From NCBI GenBank assembly GCA_002399445.1, contig DHDR01000034.1, positions 96,117-132,807 of the forward strand: a DNA stretch of 36,691 nt, in the 5' to 3' direction. The stretch is from Ruminococcaceae bacterium UBA4871 (GTDB lineage: Bacteria > Bacillota > Clostridia > Oscillospirales > Acutalibacteraceae). Positions within the stretch are counted from its first letter, which is position 1. Every line of letters starts with the position of its first letter. Positions 1 to 8,354 of this stretch are shown in pieces. The notes beneath the pieces were generated by a model. It was not told where the DNA came from. It worked only from the letters and a program-made list of their open reading frames with translations, and searched no databases. The position numbers and the translations under genes are program-made.

Positions 1-23
1 ATTCACGTCTGATTTTTATCATA

Positions 24-62
24 AAAACAGCGTTCAGGATTCATCATGAATTCCGAACGCTG
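24..62 (-). terminator. Rho-independent terminator of asnB
   Basis: Read on the minus strand, an 8-bp outer stem (CAGCGTTC at 28-35 pairing with GAACGCTG at 55-62, with further pairing inside) is followed by a TTTTTAT tract. It lies about 30 bases past the asnB stop, so it most likely ends that transcript. Confidence 0.85.
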
Positions 63-92
63 CAATTCGATTATATGATTCTTTTCAAAGCA

Positions 93-1928
93 CTACACAA
101 TCCGCACATGATTTTCCTTCATCCACCAATGAATCTGCAGCAGATACGCAAAGATTTGCGGCACACGCATCAGCTGCCCATACCATGGTTCTTTCAGGTC
201 ATTTGGATGCTCTGCCAGTTCTTGCAGACGGTTAAAATTCAGCATGTCTTTTAGTGGGCTGCCCTCTTCCATCTCCTGCTGGAAAAGCTCCATGACTCGG
301 CTGAAATAGGCTGGGCTGAACGTACGGGGATAAGGACTCTTTTTTCGCCATGCAATCCGTTCCGGAAGAATATCATGAAACGCCTGCCGCAGGATGCCCT
401 TTTCTCTGCCATGCAGACTCTTTAACTCCCACGGAAGATTATAGGTATATTCCACTAACCGATGGTCACAGAACGGGACACGCATTTCCACACCGCTGTA
501 CATAGACATCCGGTCCTTCCGGGTCAGCAGTGTCTGCATAAACCAGTCGGTGTTGAGCCGGAACATTTCCCGCATGCGTGCTTCCTTTTTGCTTTCTCCC
601 GCTAATTTTTCTGTATCGTTTACCGTCTTTAAATATTCTGCACGAACATACCCTGCGCTGTCCCCTTTTAAAACATCCGGCTGCAGAATACTTTTGCGCA
701 GATCGACGGAGCGTGACCACGGAAATGTATCTTCAAATAAGATTTCCTCCCGATGATACCAAGGATACCCCCCGAAAATTTCATCTGCACATTCGCCGGA
801 AAGTCCGACTGTAAAATCTTTTTTAATTTCCCGGCAAAACAACAGCAAAGAAGAATCAATATCTGCCATACCCGGATAGTCGCGTGCACGCACAGCATCC
901 AGCAAAGCATCCGCCTGCGCGGCATTGTCCAATATAACATTTTGGTGGTGTGAACCGATGGCATCTGCCATTTCCCCGACATATTCACTGTCTGGTGCCG
1001 GCTGAAACCGGTTACGCTGAAAATATTTGGCATTGTCAACATAATCGACCGAATAAGTTGTAAGCTGCCGTCCCTGCTTGCGATATTCCTCTGCGGCGAC
1101 TGCTGAAATAATGGAACTGTCCAATCCGCCGGAAAGCAATGTACAAAGAGGAACATCTGATACCAGCTGGCGGCGAATACTGTCTGTTAAAAGTGCACGC
1201 ACATGTTCAATCGACGTTTTTTCATCTTCCGTATGTTCCCGTGCAAGAAGTTTCCACCAACGGTGGAGATGGACCCCGTTTCCCGGCGTAAAGGTCATAC
1301 AATAGCCGGGAGCCAGCTCCTTCATGCCGCGATAAACGGCCTTGCCCGGAATAGCACCAGGCCCCAACAGAAAGATCTGATTTAAGCCGTCTTCATCTAC
1401 AACGGGTTCCACCAGCGGATTTGCCAACAGTGCTTTAATTTCCGAACCGAAAATCAAACCGTCCGGGTATTCATAATAGTAGAAAGGCTTAACACCCATC
1501 CGGTCACGGGCAGCAAAAAGCCTTCTGCTGTTCTTTTCCCAAACAGCAAATGCAAAAATACCGTTAAGCTTTGACAAACAGTTCTTTCCCCACATTGCAT
1601 AAGCGTTCAGCAAGACTTCCGTATCACTGTGTGTCTGAAAAGTACAGCCGATATGTTCCAGCTGGCTGCGCAACTCGTCGGTATTATACAGCTCGCCATT
1701 ATAAACAAGTGCGTAAGTTTCATTACCTGCTTGAGCAATCATCGGCTGACGGCCGTTTTCAGGGTCAACAACTGCCAGCCTTCGATGCAGCAGACAGGCA
1801 TTCGGTTCCAGATACTGGCCAGAATCATCCGGACCTCGGCGCTGCAGTGTTTTTGACATATTATCCAAAACGGTCTGCTGATCCGGCAAATACCGTTCCC
1901 CATCAATCCATCCGGCAATTCCACACAT
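93..1928 (-). CDS. asnB: Asparagine synthase (glutamine-hydrolysing)
   Basis: Cytoplasmic enzyme that makes asparagine from aspartate, glutamine and ATP. The 611-residue protein has both family domains. The N-terminal class II glutamine amidotransferase starts with Met-Cys2-Gly-Ile, so Cys2 becomes the nucleophile after Met removal, which fixes the ATG start. It also has RGPDDSG (31-37) and YNGELYN (76-82). The C-terminal synthetase domain carries the pyrophosphate loop SGGLDSS (266-272). Length is normal for AsnB. An AAAGGGG motif precedes the ATG. The gene is monocistronic: a hairpin follows it and the spore-coat operon terminator lies upstream. I see no T-box in the short leader. Identification is secure; preference for glutamine over ammonia is inferred from the intact amidotransferase domain. 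Confidence 0.96.
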   Translation of the reverse strand: MCGIAGWIDGERYLPDQQTVLDNMSKTLQRRGPDDSGQYLEPNACLLHRRLAVVDPENGRQPMIAQAGNETYALVYNGELYNTDELRSQLEHIGCTFQTHSDTEVLLNAYAMWGKNCLSKLNGIFAFAVWEKNSRRLFAARDRMGVKPFYYYEYPDGLIFGSEIKALLANPLVEPVVDEDGLNQIFLLGPGAIPGKAVYRGMKELAPGYCMTFTPGNGVHLHRWWKLLAREHTEDEKTSIEHVRALLTDSIRRQLVSDVPLCTLLSGGLDSSIISAVAAEEYRKQGRQLTTYSVDYVDNAKYFQRNRFQPAPDSEYVGEMADAIGSHHQNVILDNAAQADALLDAVRARDYPGMADIDSSLLLFCREIKKDFTVGLSGECADEIFGGYPWYHREEILFEDTFPWSRSVDLRKSILQPDVLKGDSAGYVRAEYLKTVNDTEKLAGESKKEARMREMFRLNTDWFMQTLLTRKDRMSMYSGVEMRVPFCDHRLVEYTYNLPWELKSLHGREKGILRQAFHDILPERIAWRKKSPYPRTFSPAYFSRVMELFQQEMEEGSPLKDMLNFNRLQELAEHPNDLKEPWYGQLMRVPQIFAYLLQIHWWMKENHVRIV

Positions 1929-2004
1929 GTTTTGAAAACCCCTTTCAGCTGCAAGTTTCTTTATTAGAATATGCGTAACCCGCAGAGTTGTGCAGAACCC
2001 AGCA

Positions 2005-2060
2005 GAAAAAGGGCAGTTGATTTTGGTGCCATAAGCACCTGATCAGCTGCCCTTTCTTTA
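2005..2060 (-). terminator. Terminator of the spore-coat gene pair
   Basis: A long hairpin with AAAGGGCAG and CTGCCCTTT arms encloses a second GGTGC(C)/GGCACC pairing. On the minus strand it is followed by TTTTTC, ending the two small coat genes. On the plus strand it is followed by a T-rich run as well, so it may act in both directions. Confidence 0.75.
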
Positions 2061-2074
2061 TTTTTTCCGAACAA

Positions 2075-2329
2075 TCAGCCCTGCTGAGAGCAAGAGAATT
2101 TCTGTTTGACCTGCTGCATCTGCTGCTGCGGTGCCTGCTGTGCAGAATACCAGCCTTTTTCGGACATCTTTTTGTAAAGGTCACTTTGGAGCGTCAGGGA
2201 ATCCTGAAGCGCTTTGGTAAATGCCTGATTGACATTCTGTGTGCCGGATTCAATGCTGCCGTGAAAATAGAGATCACATGCATTCTTTTCCGTAAGAAGC
2301 AGATTTTCCATCGTGTTTTTATCATCCAT
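2075..2329 (-). CDS. Spore coat protein, CotF-like
   Basis: The 84-residue protein is helical and rich in Gln and Lys. It resembles the Coat_F family of small spore coat proteins found in Clostridia: a MENLLLTEKN-type helix, then DLYFHGSIESGTQNVN, then QDSLTLQSDLYKKMSEKGWY. The C-terminal tail is low-complexity, with QQAPQQQMQQ. A GGAGG motif nine bases before the ATG supports the start. It follows the neighbouring coat-like gene by 14 bases and shares its terminator. By family it should be made in the mother cell during sporulation; I did not find a clear SigE/SigK promoter. Family call is good; the exact paralogue is unknown. Confidence 0.8.
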   Translation of the reverse strand: MDDKNTMENLLLTEKNACDLYFHGSIESGTQNVNQAFTKALQDSLTLQSDLYKKMSEKGWYSAQQAPQQQMQQVKQKFSCSQQG

Positions 2330-2343
2330 TGTTTTGTTCCTCC

Positions 2344-2517
2344 TTAGATCAAGTCATAAAACTGCTGAAAGATCTGCTGATGCTTGTTGGTCATCTGCTG
2401 CACGCTTTGTTTGAGCTGCTGATCTGTTATCATAGAGGCAGCGTTCTCACACTGATTCTTCAGAAACTGTTCATGATTAAGTGCATCTTCGATATAAGTT
2501 AATTCTTTTGGACTCAT
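2344..2517 (-). CDS. Small spore-coat-like helical protein
   Basis: The 57-residue protein starts MSPKELTYIEDAL and is almost wholly helical. It resembles the short companions often found next to CotF-like genes, with a first helix like those of coat proteins (LNHEQFLKNQC) and a Gln-rich second helix. The frame is open seven codons further upstream, but GGAGGTG lies just before the ATG at 2517, so I choose that start. It is the first gene of a two-gene operon with the CotF-like gene downstream. Role in the spore coat is inferred from sequence type and neighbour. Confidence 0.7.
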   Translation of the reverse strand: MSPKELTYIEDALNHEQFLKNQCENAASMITDQQLKQSVQQMTNKHQQIFQQFYDLI

Positions 2518-2754
2518 AAAATAACACCTCCGCTGCATAGTCTGCTCAAAGCTGAGAAAAATATTCGCAATGGAATTTTAAACTGTCTTCGTAAAGGACA
2601 AGATCTGCAAAGGACCTGCACTTTGTGTACAATTTCTAAATTTTCTCAGGATGGACTTTTTATTGTACGCAGCCTGTGCTATGCTAAGAAAAGAAACCGG
2701 TTAGGTAACAGTTTCTCATCAACGTCCTTTTATATTGAACAAGGAGGTATTTTT

Positions 2755-3051
2755 ATGAATATCAGTGGAGATTTGAAAAAAATTGTATTGGCAGGAATTG
2801 GTGCCGCTGCAGTCACTGCAGAAAAAAGTAAAGAAATTGTAGACGACTTGGTAAGCAGAGGCGAGCTGACGGTTTCACAGGGAAAAGTCCTTAATGAAGA
2901 ACTCAAACAGAAAGCTGCTGAAAAGAACAAGGAAAAAGGATCCTCGTCTGAAGAATCAGAAAAAGAAATTCTGAACAAAGTAGAAAAAATGACTCCGGAG
3001 CAACGTGCTGAACTGAAAGCGAAGCTGGAACAGCTCGACAGCATGAAATGA
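2755..3051 (+). CDS. Phasin-like small helical protein
   Basis: The 98-residue protein begins MNISGDLKKIVLAGIGAAAVTAEKSKEIVDDLVSRGELTV. That layout matches short phasin-like or polyhydroxyalkanoate-regulator-like proteins: a weakly hydrophobic Gly/Ala stretch, then amphipathic helices, then a highly charged Lys/Glu tail (about residues 55-98). The frame is open upstream to 2623, but AAGGAGG lies just before the ATG at 2755, so the longer form is rejected. Its stop overlaps the ABC1-kinase start (ATGA), so the two are translationally coupled. Such proteins are often adjacent to ABC1/UbiB kinases; a physical or regulatory partnership is inferred. No catalytic motif is visible. Confidence 0.75.
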   Translation: MNISGDLKKIVLAGIGAAAVTAEKSKEIVDDLVSRGELTVSQGKVLNEELKQKAAEKNKEKGSSSEESEKEILNKVEKMTPEQRAELKAKLEQLDSMK

Positions 3052-4652
3052 AAGATTCCGATTTCATCAGCAGTACAGCCCGCCTGCGGGAACTGCTCAG
3101 TGTCCTGCGGCGGCATAATGTTCTGCATGGTTTGACTCCGGTAAAACTGCGCAGGGTGTTGGAGGATCTTGGCCCAACGTATGTCAAACTTGGGCAGGTG
3201 ATGTCCATGCGCAGTGATATCCTGCCACGGGAATACTGTGAAGAACTTGAAAAGCTGCGTGCTACTGTGCAGCCAGCACCTTTTGCAGAAACAGAAAAGG
3301 TCATTCGACAGGAATATGGCTGTTCCATTTCACAAATTTTTTCGGAATTTAAAAAAGAACCGCTCGGTTCGGCTTCTATCGCACAGGTTTATCAGGCAAC
3401 CCTAAAAGAAAATGGACAAAAAGTCGTTGTGAAAGTACAGCGGTCCGGTATTCGGGAAAAGATGCAGCAGGATGTAAAACTGATGCACAGAGCAGTGCGT
3501 CTGCTCAGTCACATGGGAGAACCGGCACTTCACAGCCCACTGGATTTCAACGCCATTATTGATGAAATGTGGACAGTTGCCCAGCAGGAAATGAATTTTT
3601 TGCAGGAAGCTGAACATACACAGGAATTTGCACGTCTGAATCAGGACATTGCCTATGTTACCTGTCCCAAAGTAAATCGTCACTTAACAACCGAGCGTAT
3701 CCTCGTAATGGAGTATATTGACGGCATTCCGGTGGATGACACAGACCGTCTGACAGCCCTCGGTTATGACATGGATGAGATTGGCACAAAGCTTGTGGAA
3801 AACTATTCCAAACAAATTTTGGATGATGCTTTTTTTCACGCCGATCCCCACCCCGGTAATGTTTGGGTAAGCGGTGGAAAAATTGTCTTTCTTGATTTTG
3901 GTATGGTCGGGCGCCTTTCCCGACATGATCAGCAGGTATTCCGCGCCATGTTTCAGGCAGTCGCCGAACATGATGTGCATAAGCTGGAAGAAGGCCTGCT
4001 CACAATCGGTACCGTCCATCGGTATATTGATTATTCCCGTCTTTATGATGCGATTGATGAACTCCTGCGGAAATACGGTGATGCCAGTCTCTCCGAACTG
4101 GATTTAGGCAAAATGATTCAGGAACTGCTGCAACTGGCCACCTCATTTGATATTACGATTCCCTCCAGCGTTACCATGCTGGCACGCGGAATTTTAACAT
4201 TGGAAGGCGTAATTGCGAAATGCTGCCCAAACGTAAGCCTAATTGAAATCATTAAGACACATATGGTTGGAGAAATAGCAGAACAATTCGACTTTAAAAA
4301 AGAGCTGCTCCACAACGGAAAAGCTCTGTACGGCAGCTTGCGCAACGGGATTCGACTGCCCTCTTATCTTGCCAGTGCCCTGAAAACTTATTCCAAAGGG
4401 CACACCAAACTCAATTTAGAGATCGTCGGCTCAGAAGAGCCGCTGGAAAAATTAGATAGTATGGTCAACAAACTGGTGGTATGCATCATTGCTGCTTCTC
4501 TTTTTCTTGGTTCCAGTATTATCTGCACCACCGAAATGAAGCCGCAGATTCTCGGGCTTCCCGTACTGGGGTTGTTGGGATACCTGATCGCCCTTGTCTT
4601 GTGTGGAATTTTAGTTATCCACATTCTGCGAAAACCGAAAGATAAAATGTAA
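3048..4652 (+). CDS. ABC1/UbiB (AarF) family atypical protein kinase
   Basis: The 534-residue protein has the whole ABC1/UbiB signature. It carries the KLGQ motif (47-50), the Ala-rich nucleotide loop PLGSASIAQVY (106-115), the lysine of VVVKVQ (K129), catalytic-loop-like HADPHPGN (264-271) and DFG (283-285). Two hydrophobic segments near the C-terminus (about 473-493 and 503-527) anchor it in the membrane. Family members support quinone or other lipid metabolism by ATPase or kinase-like activity. The organism is probably anaerobic, so ubiquinone synthesis itself is unlikely and the substrate is unknown. It starts inside the stop of the phasin-like gene and ends at a strong terminator. Confidence 0.93.
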   Translation: MKDSDFISSTARLRELLSVLRRHNVLHGLTPVKLRRVLEDLGPTYVKLGQVMSMRSDILPREYCEELEKLRATVQPAPFAETEKVIRQEYGCSISQIFSEFKKEPLGSASIAQVYQATLKENGQKVVVKVQRSGIREKMQQDVKLMHRAVRLLSHMGEPALHSPLDFNAIIDEMWTVAQQEMNFLQEAEHTQEFARLNQDIAYVTCPKVNRHLTTERILVMEYIDGIPVDDTDRLTALGYDMDEIGTKLVENYSKQILDDAFFHADPHPGNVWVSGGKIVFLDFGMVGRLSRHDQQVFRAMFQAVAEHDVHKLEEGLLTIGTVHRYIDYSRLYDAIDELLRKYGDASLSELDLGKMIQELLQLATSFDITIPSSVTMLARGILTLEGVIAKCCPNVSLIEIIKTHMVGEIAEQFDFKKELLHNGKALYGSLRNGIRLPSYLASALKTYSKGHTKLNLEIVGSEEPLEKLDSMVNKLVVCIIAASLFLGSSIICTTEMKPQILGLPVLGLLGYLIALVLCGILVIHILRKPKDKM

Positions 4653-4688
4653 GAGCCTGCCAATAACCAGTTGGCAGGCTCTTTTTAG
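4650..4688 (+). terminator. Terminator of the phasin-like/ABC1 operon
   Basis: A 12-bp perfect stem (AGAGCCTGCCAA pairing with TTGGCAGGCTCT) with a seven-base loop is followed by TTTTTAG, directly after the ABC1-kinase stop. Confidence 0.93.
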
Positions 4689-4697
4689 TTGAATCAA

Positions 4698-5189
4698 TCA
4701 TTCATGGGAAAAGTTTAAGATAATCTCTTTTCTTTGAGGAACAAGGCGGCGTATGGATACTCCTGCACTTCTCAGCATTTTTTTGCTGGCAATGGTCGTG
4801 GATTGATCGGCATATTTATCAGACAGGTACACCACTTCTTTGATACCCGACTGAATAATTGCTTTTGCACATTCGTTGCAGGGGAACAGGTCAACATAAA
4901 TGGTTGATCCCGTAAGGGATTTTCCGCCGGAATTGAGGATTGCATTCAGCTCCGCATGCACCACAAACGGATATTTCGTCTGATTGGTTTCTTTTCCGTC
5001 CCGCTCCCAAGGATACTCATCATCTGAACAGCCAATGGGGAAACCGTTGTAACCTGTTGAAAGGATAATATGCTGCTGATTCACAATGCAGGCACCCACT
5101 TGTGTGTGTGGGTCCTTGCTGCGCTTTTCCGCCAGCAGAGCCACTCCCATGAAATATTCGTCCCAAGATAGGTAGTCCTGTCTTTTCAA
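4698..5189 (-). CDS. Deoxycytidylate (dCMP) deaminase
   Basis: The 163-residue zinc-dependent deaminase is expected to convert dCMP to dUMP, feeding dTMP synthesis. Zinc-site residues are plain: HAE (78-80) with His as ligand and Glu as proton shuttle, and PCNEC (103-107) with two Cys ligands. VGACIVN and STGYNGFPIG are typical of the dCMP/ComEB family. The start is TTG at 5189, supported by GGAGGGATATA just upstream. The gene is alone, with its 3' end close to the convergent ABC1-kinase terminator. ComEB of competent bacteria is the same family; no competence genes lie nearby, so the nucleotide role is preferred. Confidence 0.92.
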   Translation of the reverse strand: MKRQDYLSWDEYFMGVALLAEKRSKDPHTQVGACIVNQQHIILSTGYNGFPIGCSDDEYPWERDGKETNQTKYPFVVHAELNAILNSGGKSLTGSTIYVDLFPCNECAKAIIQSGIKEVVYLSDKYADQSTTIASKKMLRSAGVSIRRLVPQRKEIILNFSHE

Positions 5190-5265
5190 ATATATCCCTC
5201 CATTTTTATTCTATCAAAATCAATGCACCAAAAATTTTAGAAAAAAGACTGTAATTTCAATTTCT

Positions 5266-5311
5266 GCAGTAAAAAGCGCTGCCTGCCAAACGAATCTGCC
5301 AGACAGTGCTC
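5266..5311 (-). terminator. Terminator of metY
   Basis: On the minus strand an imperfect stem (AGCACTGTCTGGCA against TGGCAGGCAGCGCT) is followed by TTTTTA, 18-60 bases past the metY stop. Confidence 0.8.
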
Positions 5312-5328
5312 CGTTTAAAGGAAACAAT

Positions 5329-6612
5329 TCAAGCTTCCACTTTATCCAGTGCCTGCTGAATATCCGCAAGAATGTCCACCGGATTTTCAATACCGACGGA
5401 CAAGCGAATCATATCCGCACTGATACCGGCCTCTTTCAGCTGCTCGTCGCTCAGCTGGCGGTGTGTGGTACTTGCTGGATGCAGCACACAAGTACGCAGA
5501 TCTGCAACGTGGACAACCATAGAAGCAAGCTTCAGAGATTCCATGAATTTTGCAGCGGCAGCACGCCCTCCCTTGACCCCAAAGGAAATAACGCCGCAGG
5601 TACCATGCGGCATATATTTTTTCGCCAGCCTGTAATACGGACTGCTCTTCAGTCCGGGGTAATTGACCCAGCTGATTCTGCTGTCCTTCTCAAGATATTC
5701 TGCTACTTTCTGAGCATTTGAACAGTGCCGCTCCATGCGCAGAGCGAGTGTTTCCAAGCCGAGATTCAGCAGGAATGCGTCCTCCGGCGAAGGCTTACAG
5801 CCAATATCACGCAGTAAATGCGTTCGTGCTTTGGTAATATAGGCTGCTTTACCAAATTGCTCGGTATAGCGCAATCCATGATAGGATTCATCCGGCTCTG
5901 TAAGCATTGGAAAGTTTCCGTTTGTCCAATCGAACTTTCCGCTGTCCACAATTGCGCCGCCTACCTGCACCGCATGGCCGTCCATATATTTTGTTGTAGA
6001 ATGTACCACAATATCTGCACCAAAGGTAAACGGGCGGCAGTTAATGGGCGTTGGAAATGTGTTGTCAACAATAAGCGGAACGCCATGTGCATGAGCTACT
6101 CTGGCATACATTTCAATATCGGTTACCACAAGAGAAGGATTCGTCAAAGTCTCGCAGTAAACTGCGCGGGTGTTTGGCTTCATAGCTGCTTCCAGCTGTT
6201 CCTCGGTTACTTCCGGCGGAACAAACGTAAAGTCAATTCCCATATCCCGCATTGTCTTATTAAACAGGTTGAACGCACCGCCATAAATAGCATTACAGCT
6301 CACCACATGATCTCCGGCTTTACAGATATTCAATACGGAAAGGAAAATGGCAGACATACCAGAGGATGTTGCCAAACAGCCAACGCCGCCTTCCAGTGCT
6401 GCTATCTTGTCTTCTACAGCAGTGACAGTAGGGTTGCTGATGCGGGAATAAAAATATCCGTTATCCTCCAAATTAAACAGGCGGCCCATCTCTTCCGCAC
6501 TGTTATAATGAAAAGTGGTGCTCTGTACAATTGGCAAAACCTGCGGTTCCCCGCTTTTGGGGGAATAACCGGCATGAATGCACAGGGTATCCAGCTGATA
6601 AGAATCGCTCAT
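5329..6612 (-). CDS. metY: O-acetylhomoserine sulfhydrylase (MetY)
   Basis: The 427-residue PLP enzyme joins O-acetylhomoserine with sulfide (or methanethiol) to give homocysteine (or methionine). It is a Cys/Met-metabolism PLP family protein with SSGMSAIF phosphate-loop residues, D183 in IVDNTFPTP and the PLP lysine K208 in HSTTKYMDGH. The start is ATG at 6612 with GGAG eight bases upstream; the in-frame GTG nine bases earlier is rejected. It starts one base after the stop of the zinc-ribbon membrane protein, so the two form one operon. metA at 11,809-12,753 encodes the enzyme that makes its substrate. No SAM riboswitch or T-box is visible upstream of the operon. Confidence 0.94.
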   Translation of the reverse strand: MSDSYQLDTLCIHAGYSPKSGEPQVLPIVQSTTFHYNSAEEMGRLFNLEDNGYFYSRISNPTVTAVEDKIAALEGGVGCLATSSGMSAIFLSVLNICKAGDHVVSCNAIYGGAFNLFNKTMRDMGIDFTFVPPEVTEEQLEAAMKPNTRAVYCETLTNPSLVVTDIEMYARVAHAHGVPLIVDNTFPTPINCRPFTFGADIVVHSTTKYMDGHAVQVGGAIVDSGKFDWTNGNFPMLTEPDESYHGLRYTEQFGKAAYITKARTHLLRDIGCKPSPEDAFLLNLGLETLALRMERHCSNAQKVAEYLEKDSRISWVNYPGLKSSPYYRLAKKYMPHGTCGVISFGVKGGRAAAAKFMESLKLASMVVHVADLRTCVLHPASTTHRQLSDEQLKEAGISADMIRLSVGIENPVDILADIQQALDKVEA

Positions 6613-6613
6613 T

Positions 6614-7168
6614 TTAAACACTCCAGTTCTTTAATATCATTTGCAAAGGAAAAGAGGCAGATTTGGAAGCAAACAGGCTCTTCAGCCATCCCGCTGCCGC
6701 ATCCGTCAGAAGCACAACCGCAATAACGACAACAATGAGAAGAAGAATGGAGACAGCCCGCCAGAAAGTCTGTTTCTTACGGGGAAGCACTTCAAACTCT
6801 TCTCCTCCCACTCGGTAAGTCTGAGGTTTCAAACCTGCCGGCGGATGATGAACATCCGGCGCATCTTTGCCCACGCTGTCTGCATCCGGAAAAGCGGCCG
6901 TTTCAGCATTCATGCCTTCCTCCCAGCGGCAGCATGGCACATAATAATTATACGCTTTTGCTGCACCGGTCCCCCCAGCCGAAAGTGCCGGACGTTTTTC
7001 GTAGGGAATCTTCCTGCTCTGCAGTAAATTTTCCAACCGGTCTGCCTGTTGCCCCTGCGCCGTCACCAAACGAGCCGGATCCTCCGCCTTTGGCTGCACC
7101 AGTTTCCGGTTGCCGCAGAGTGGGCATTGGTCCTCACACAGGACCTGACACACTGGGCAATAAAGCAC
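6614..7168 (-). CDS. Zinc-ribbon, single-pass membrane protein of unknown function
   Basis: The 184-residue protein starts with a Cys-rich zinc-ribbon-like module: CPVC at 4-7 and CEDQCPLCG at about 11-19. A polar middle region follows, then one strongly hydrophobic helix (about 138-158, VSILLLIVVVIAVVLLT). The start appears to be GTG at 7168 with a weak AGGAAAGGA upstream; no ATG is in frame. Its stop is one base from the metY start, so the two should be cotranslated. The second Cys cluster lies in the soluble N-terminal part. Some homologues may be annotated as 'DUF' zinc-ribbon proteins; I do not recognise a specific function, and the link to methionine metabolism is only positional. Confidence 0.75.
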   Translation of the reverse strand: MLYCPVCQVLCEDQCPLCGNRKLVQPKAEDPARLVTAQGQQADRLENLLQSRKIPYEKRPALSAGGTGAAKAYNYYVPCCRWEEGMNAETAAFPDADSVGKDAPDVHHPPAGLKPQTYRVGGEEFEVLPRKKQTFWRAVSILLLIVVVIAVVLLTDAAAGWLKSLFASKSASFPLQMILKNWSV

Positions 7169-7282
7169 GTTTTGTTCATCCTTTCCTGTAAAACTTCAAC
7201 ATGATTATCATACCATGATTCTCCGGATACCACAAGAGTTCGATGCTGCTTTTCCCTTTCCCTTTAAAATAAACAGCAAAAG

Positions 7283-7346
7283 CCACTGAATCAATCTGGG
7301 CACTCCCCATCAGGTACCGCTTACACGCTCAGAATTGATTCAGTGG
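7283..7346 (-). terminator. Long-loop inverted repeat, possible terminator of the dpaB remnant
   Basis: A 13-bp perfect inverted repeat (CCACTGAATCAAT at 7283-7295, ATTGATTCAGTGG at 7334-7346) encloses a 38-base loop. On the minus strand it is followed by CTTTTGCTGTTTATTTT, so it can act as a terminator after the truncated dpaB. The long loop is unusual for a terminator. Confidence 0.5.
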
Positions 7347-7391
7347 TCAGAAAATGGCAGCACAAAAAATCTGCTCTCAGCAGAAGTTATG

Positions 7392-7673
7392 TCATGCACC
7401 AGTCCTTTTCGCTGGTGCCAGCAACACCGGCTGAAGCTGGCGTCCCTCCAATGCTGCCTCTACTGCTTTTGGAAGCAGCGTAAAGTCGGCAACAAGAGAG
7501 GCAGGTTTTTTCTCATGGTTATCCTGCCGAAAAGGTGTAAAAAACACATTTTTTACATTTAACAACCGACCGATATTCTGTGCAGATGCAGCAAGCGCAT
7601 CATTTGTGGCAATCGTCAAAAGGACCGGCAAGTGGACCCGCAGACTGGATTTCACAGCCATTGTAACAGATGT
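7392..7673 (-). pseudogene. dpaB: Dipicolinate synthase subunit B, 5'-truncated remnant
   Basis: The reading frame from about 7673 gives TSVTMAVKSSLR, then TIATNDALAASAQNIGRLL, then NVKNVFFTPFRQDNHEKKP, and ends with EGRQLQPVLL. This matches the C-terminal half of SpoVFB/DpaB (about 200 residues in the family), including the conserved STND, KNI(Y/F)F.PFGQD..KKP and QLQP stretches. The N-terminal half, which forms the flavin/nucleotide-binding core, is missing. Upstream the frame runs into a 10-base tandem repeat (TGTGCACAGA) and an in-frame TGA. No dpaA lies next to it. In its family DpaB works with DpaA to make dipicolinic acid in spores; this copy cannot be functional. A reinitiated 89-residue peptide from the internal ATG at 7661 is possible but unlikely to matter. 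Confidence 0.82.
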
Positions 7674-7703
7674 GCACAGATGTGCACCATGATTGCAATG
7701 AAT

Positions 7704-8354
7704 TCACATTCGCTCACTTCCAGTTTTGGAATTGTGTCTGGGCGGCGGACCGTTCTTCCACAGGAGATAAATCATAGAAGATACAGCAAGGCCGAGCAGC
7801 CATCCGCCCAGCACATCCCCTGCATAATGGACTCCCAAATAGATCCTGCTGAATCCAATTAAACCGACTAGAGCAGCACATAAAAAGGTAAGAATAATTT
7901 TGGACAGCAAGTGATGTCTATACCGAAATATCATTAAAATCAGCATCATATAGAGAGCAGCATTAATCATAGCATGTCCACTGGGAAAGCTGTAACCTGT
8001 TGCATAAATCAGGCGCAAACCATCCGGCCGATTCCGTGCAAACATTTGCTTCAGGAATGTATTGAGCACTGCTGATAAAATAACTGCACAGGAAACCGGT
8101 AAAGCAATTGTCTTTCTTGAGCTTGGCAGCAGGAACAAAACCGAACAGAAGGCGGTGACGAAAACCGGATCACCAAGATGTGTGATTGCTTTAAAAACAG
8201 AAGTCAAAAACGGGGTCATATGTTTTACTGCTTCACGGTAAACCCATCCGTCAAAGCGAATCAAACCATTGGTAGATATCCTTTCAGCAAGCATTGCAAA
8301 CAGGAGAACCGGCACGATAACAAACCAGATGCTGCGCTTATTAATCCTAATCAT
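7704..8354 (-). CDS. PAP2-family membrane phosphatase
   Basis: The 216-residue polytopic membrane protein has all three phosphatase motifs of the PAP2 family. C1 is K102-x6-RP (KQMFARNRP), C2 is SGH (125-127, in SFPSGH) and C3 is SR-x5-H-x3-D (SR 169-170, H176, D180). About five to six membrane helices are visible. Family members remove phosphate from phosphatidic acid, phosphatidylglycerophosphate or undecaprenyl pyrophosphate outside or at the membrane; the substrate here is not determined. The start is uncertain: I use the ATG of MIRINKRSIW at 8354 because the extra 28 upstream codons look non-coding, though the GGAAGGA motif is very close to that ATG. Confidence 0.88.
   Translation of the reverse strand: MIRINKRSIWFVIVPVLLFAMLAERISTNGLIRFDGWVYREAVKHMTPFLTSVFKAITHLGDPVFVTAFCSVLFLLPSSRKTIALPVSCAVILSAVLNTFLKQMFARNRPDGLRLIYATGYSFPSGHAMINAALYMMLILMIFRYRHHLLSKIILTFLCAALVGLIGFSRIYLGVHYAGDVLGGWLLGLAVSSMIYLLWKNGPPPRHNSKTGSERM

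Noticed and set aside
5818..6726. 302-codon open frame on the plus strand
   Set aside because: It is antisense to metY, whose catalytic motifs are intact, and the translation shows no family features.
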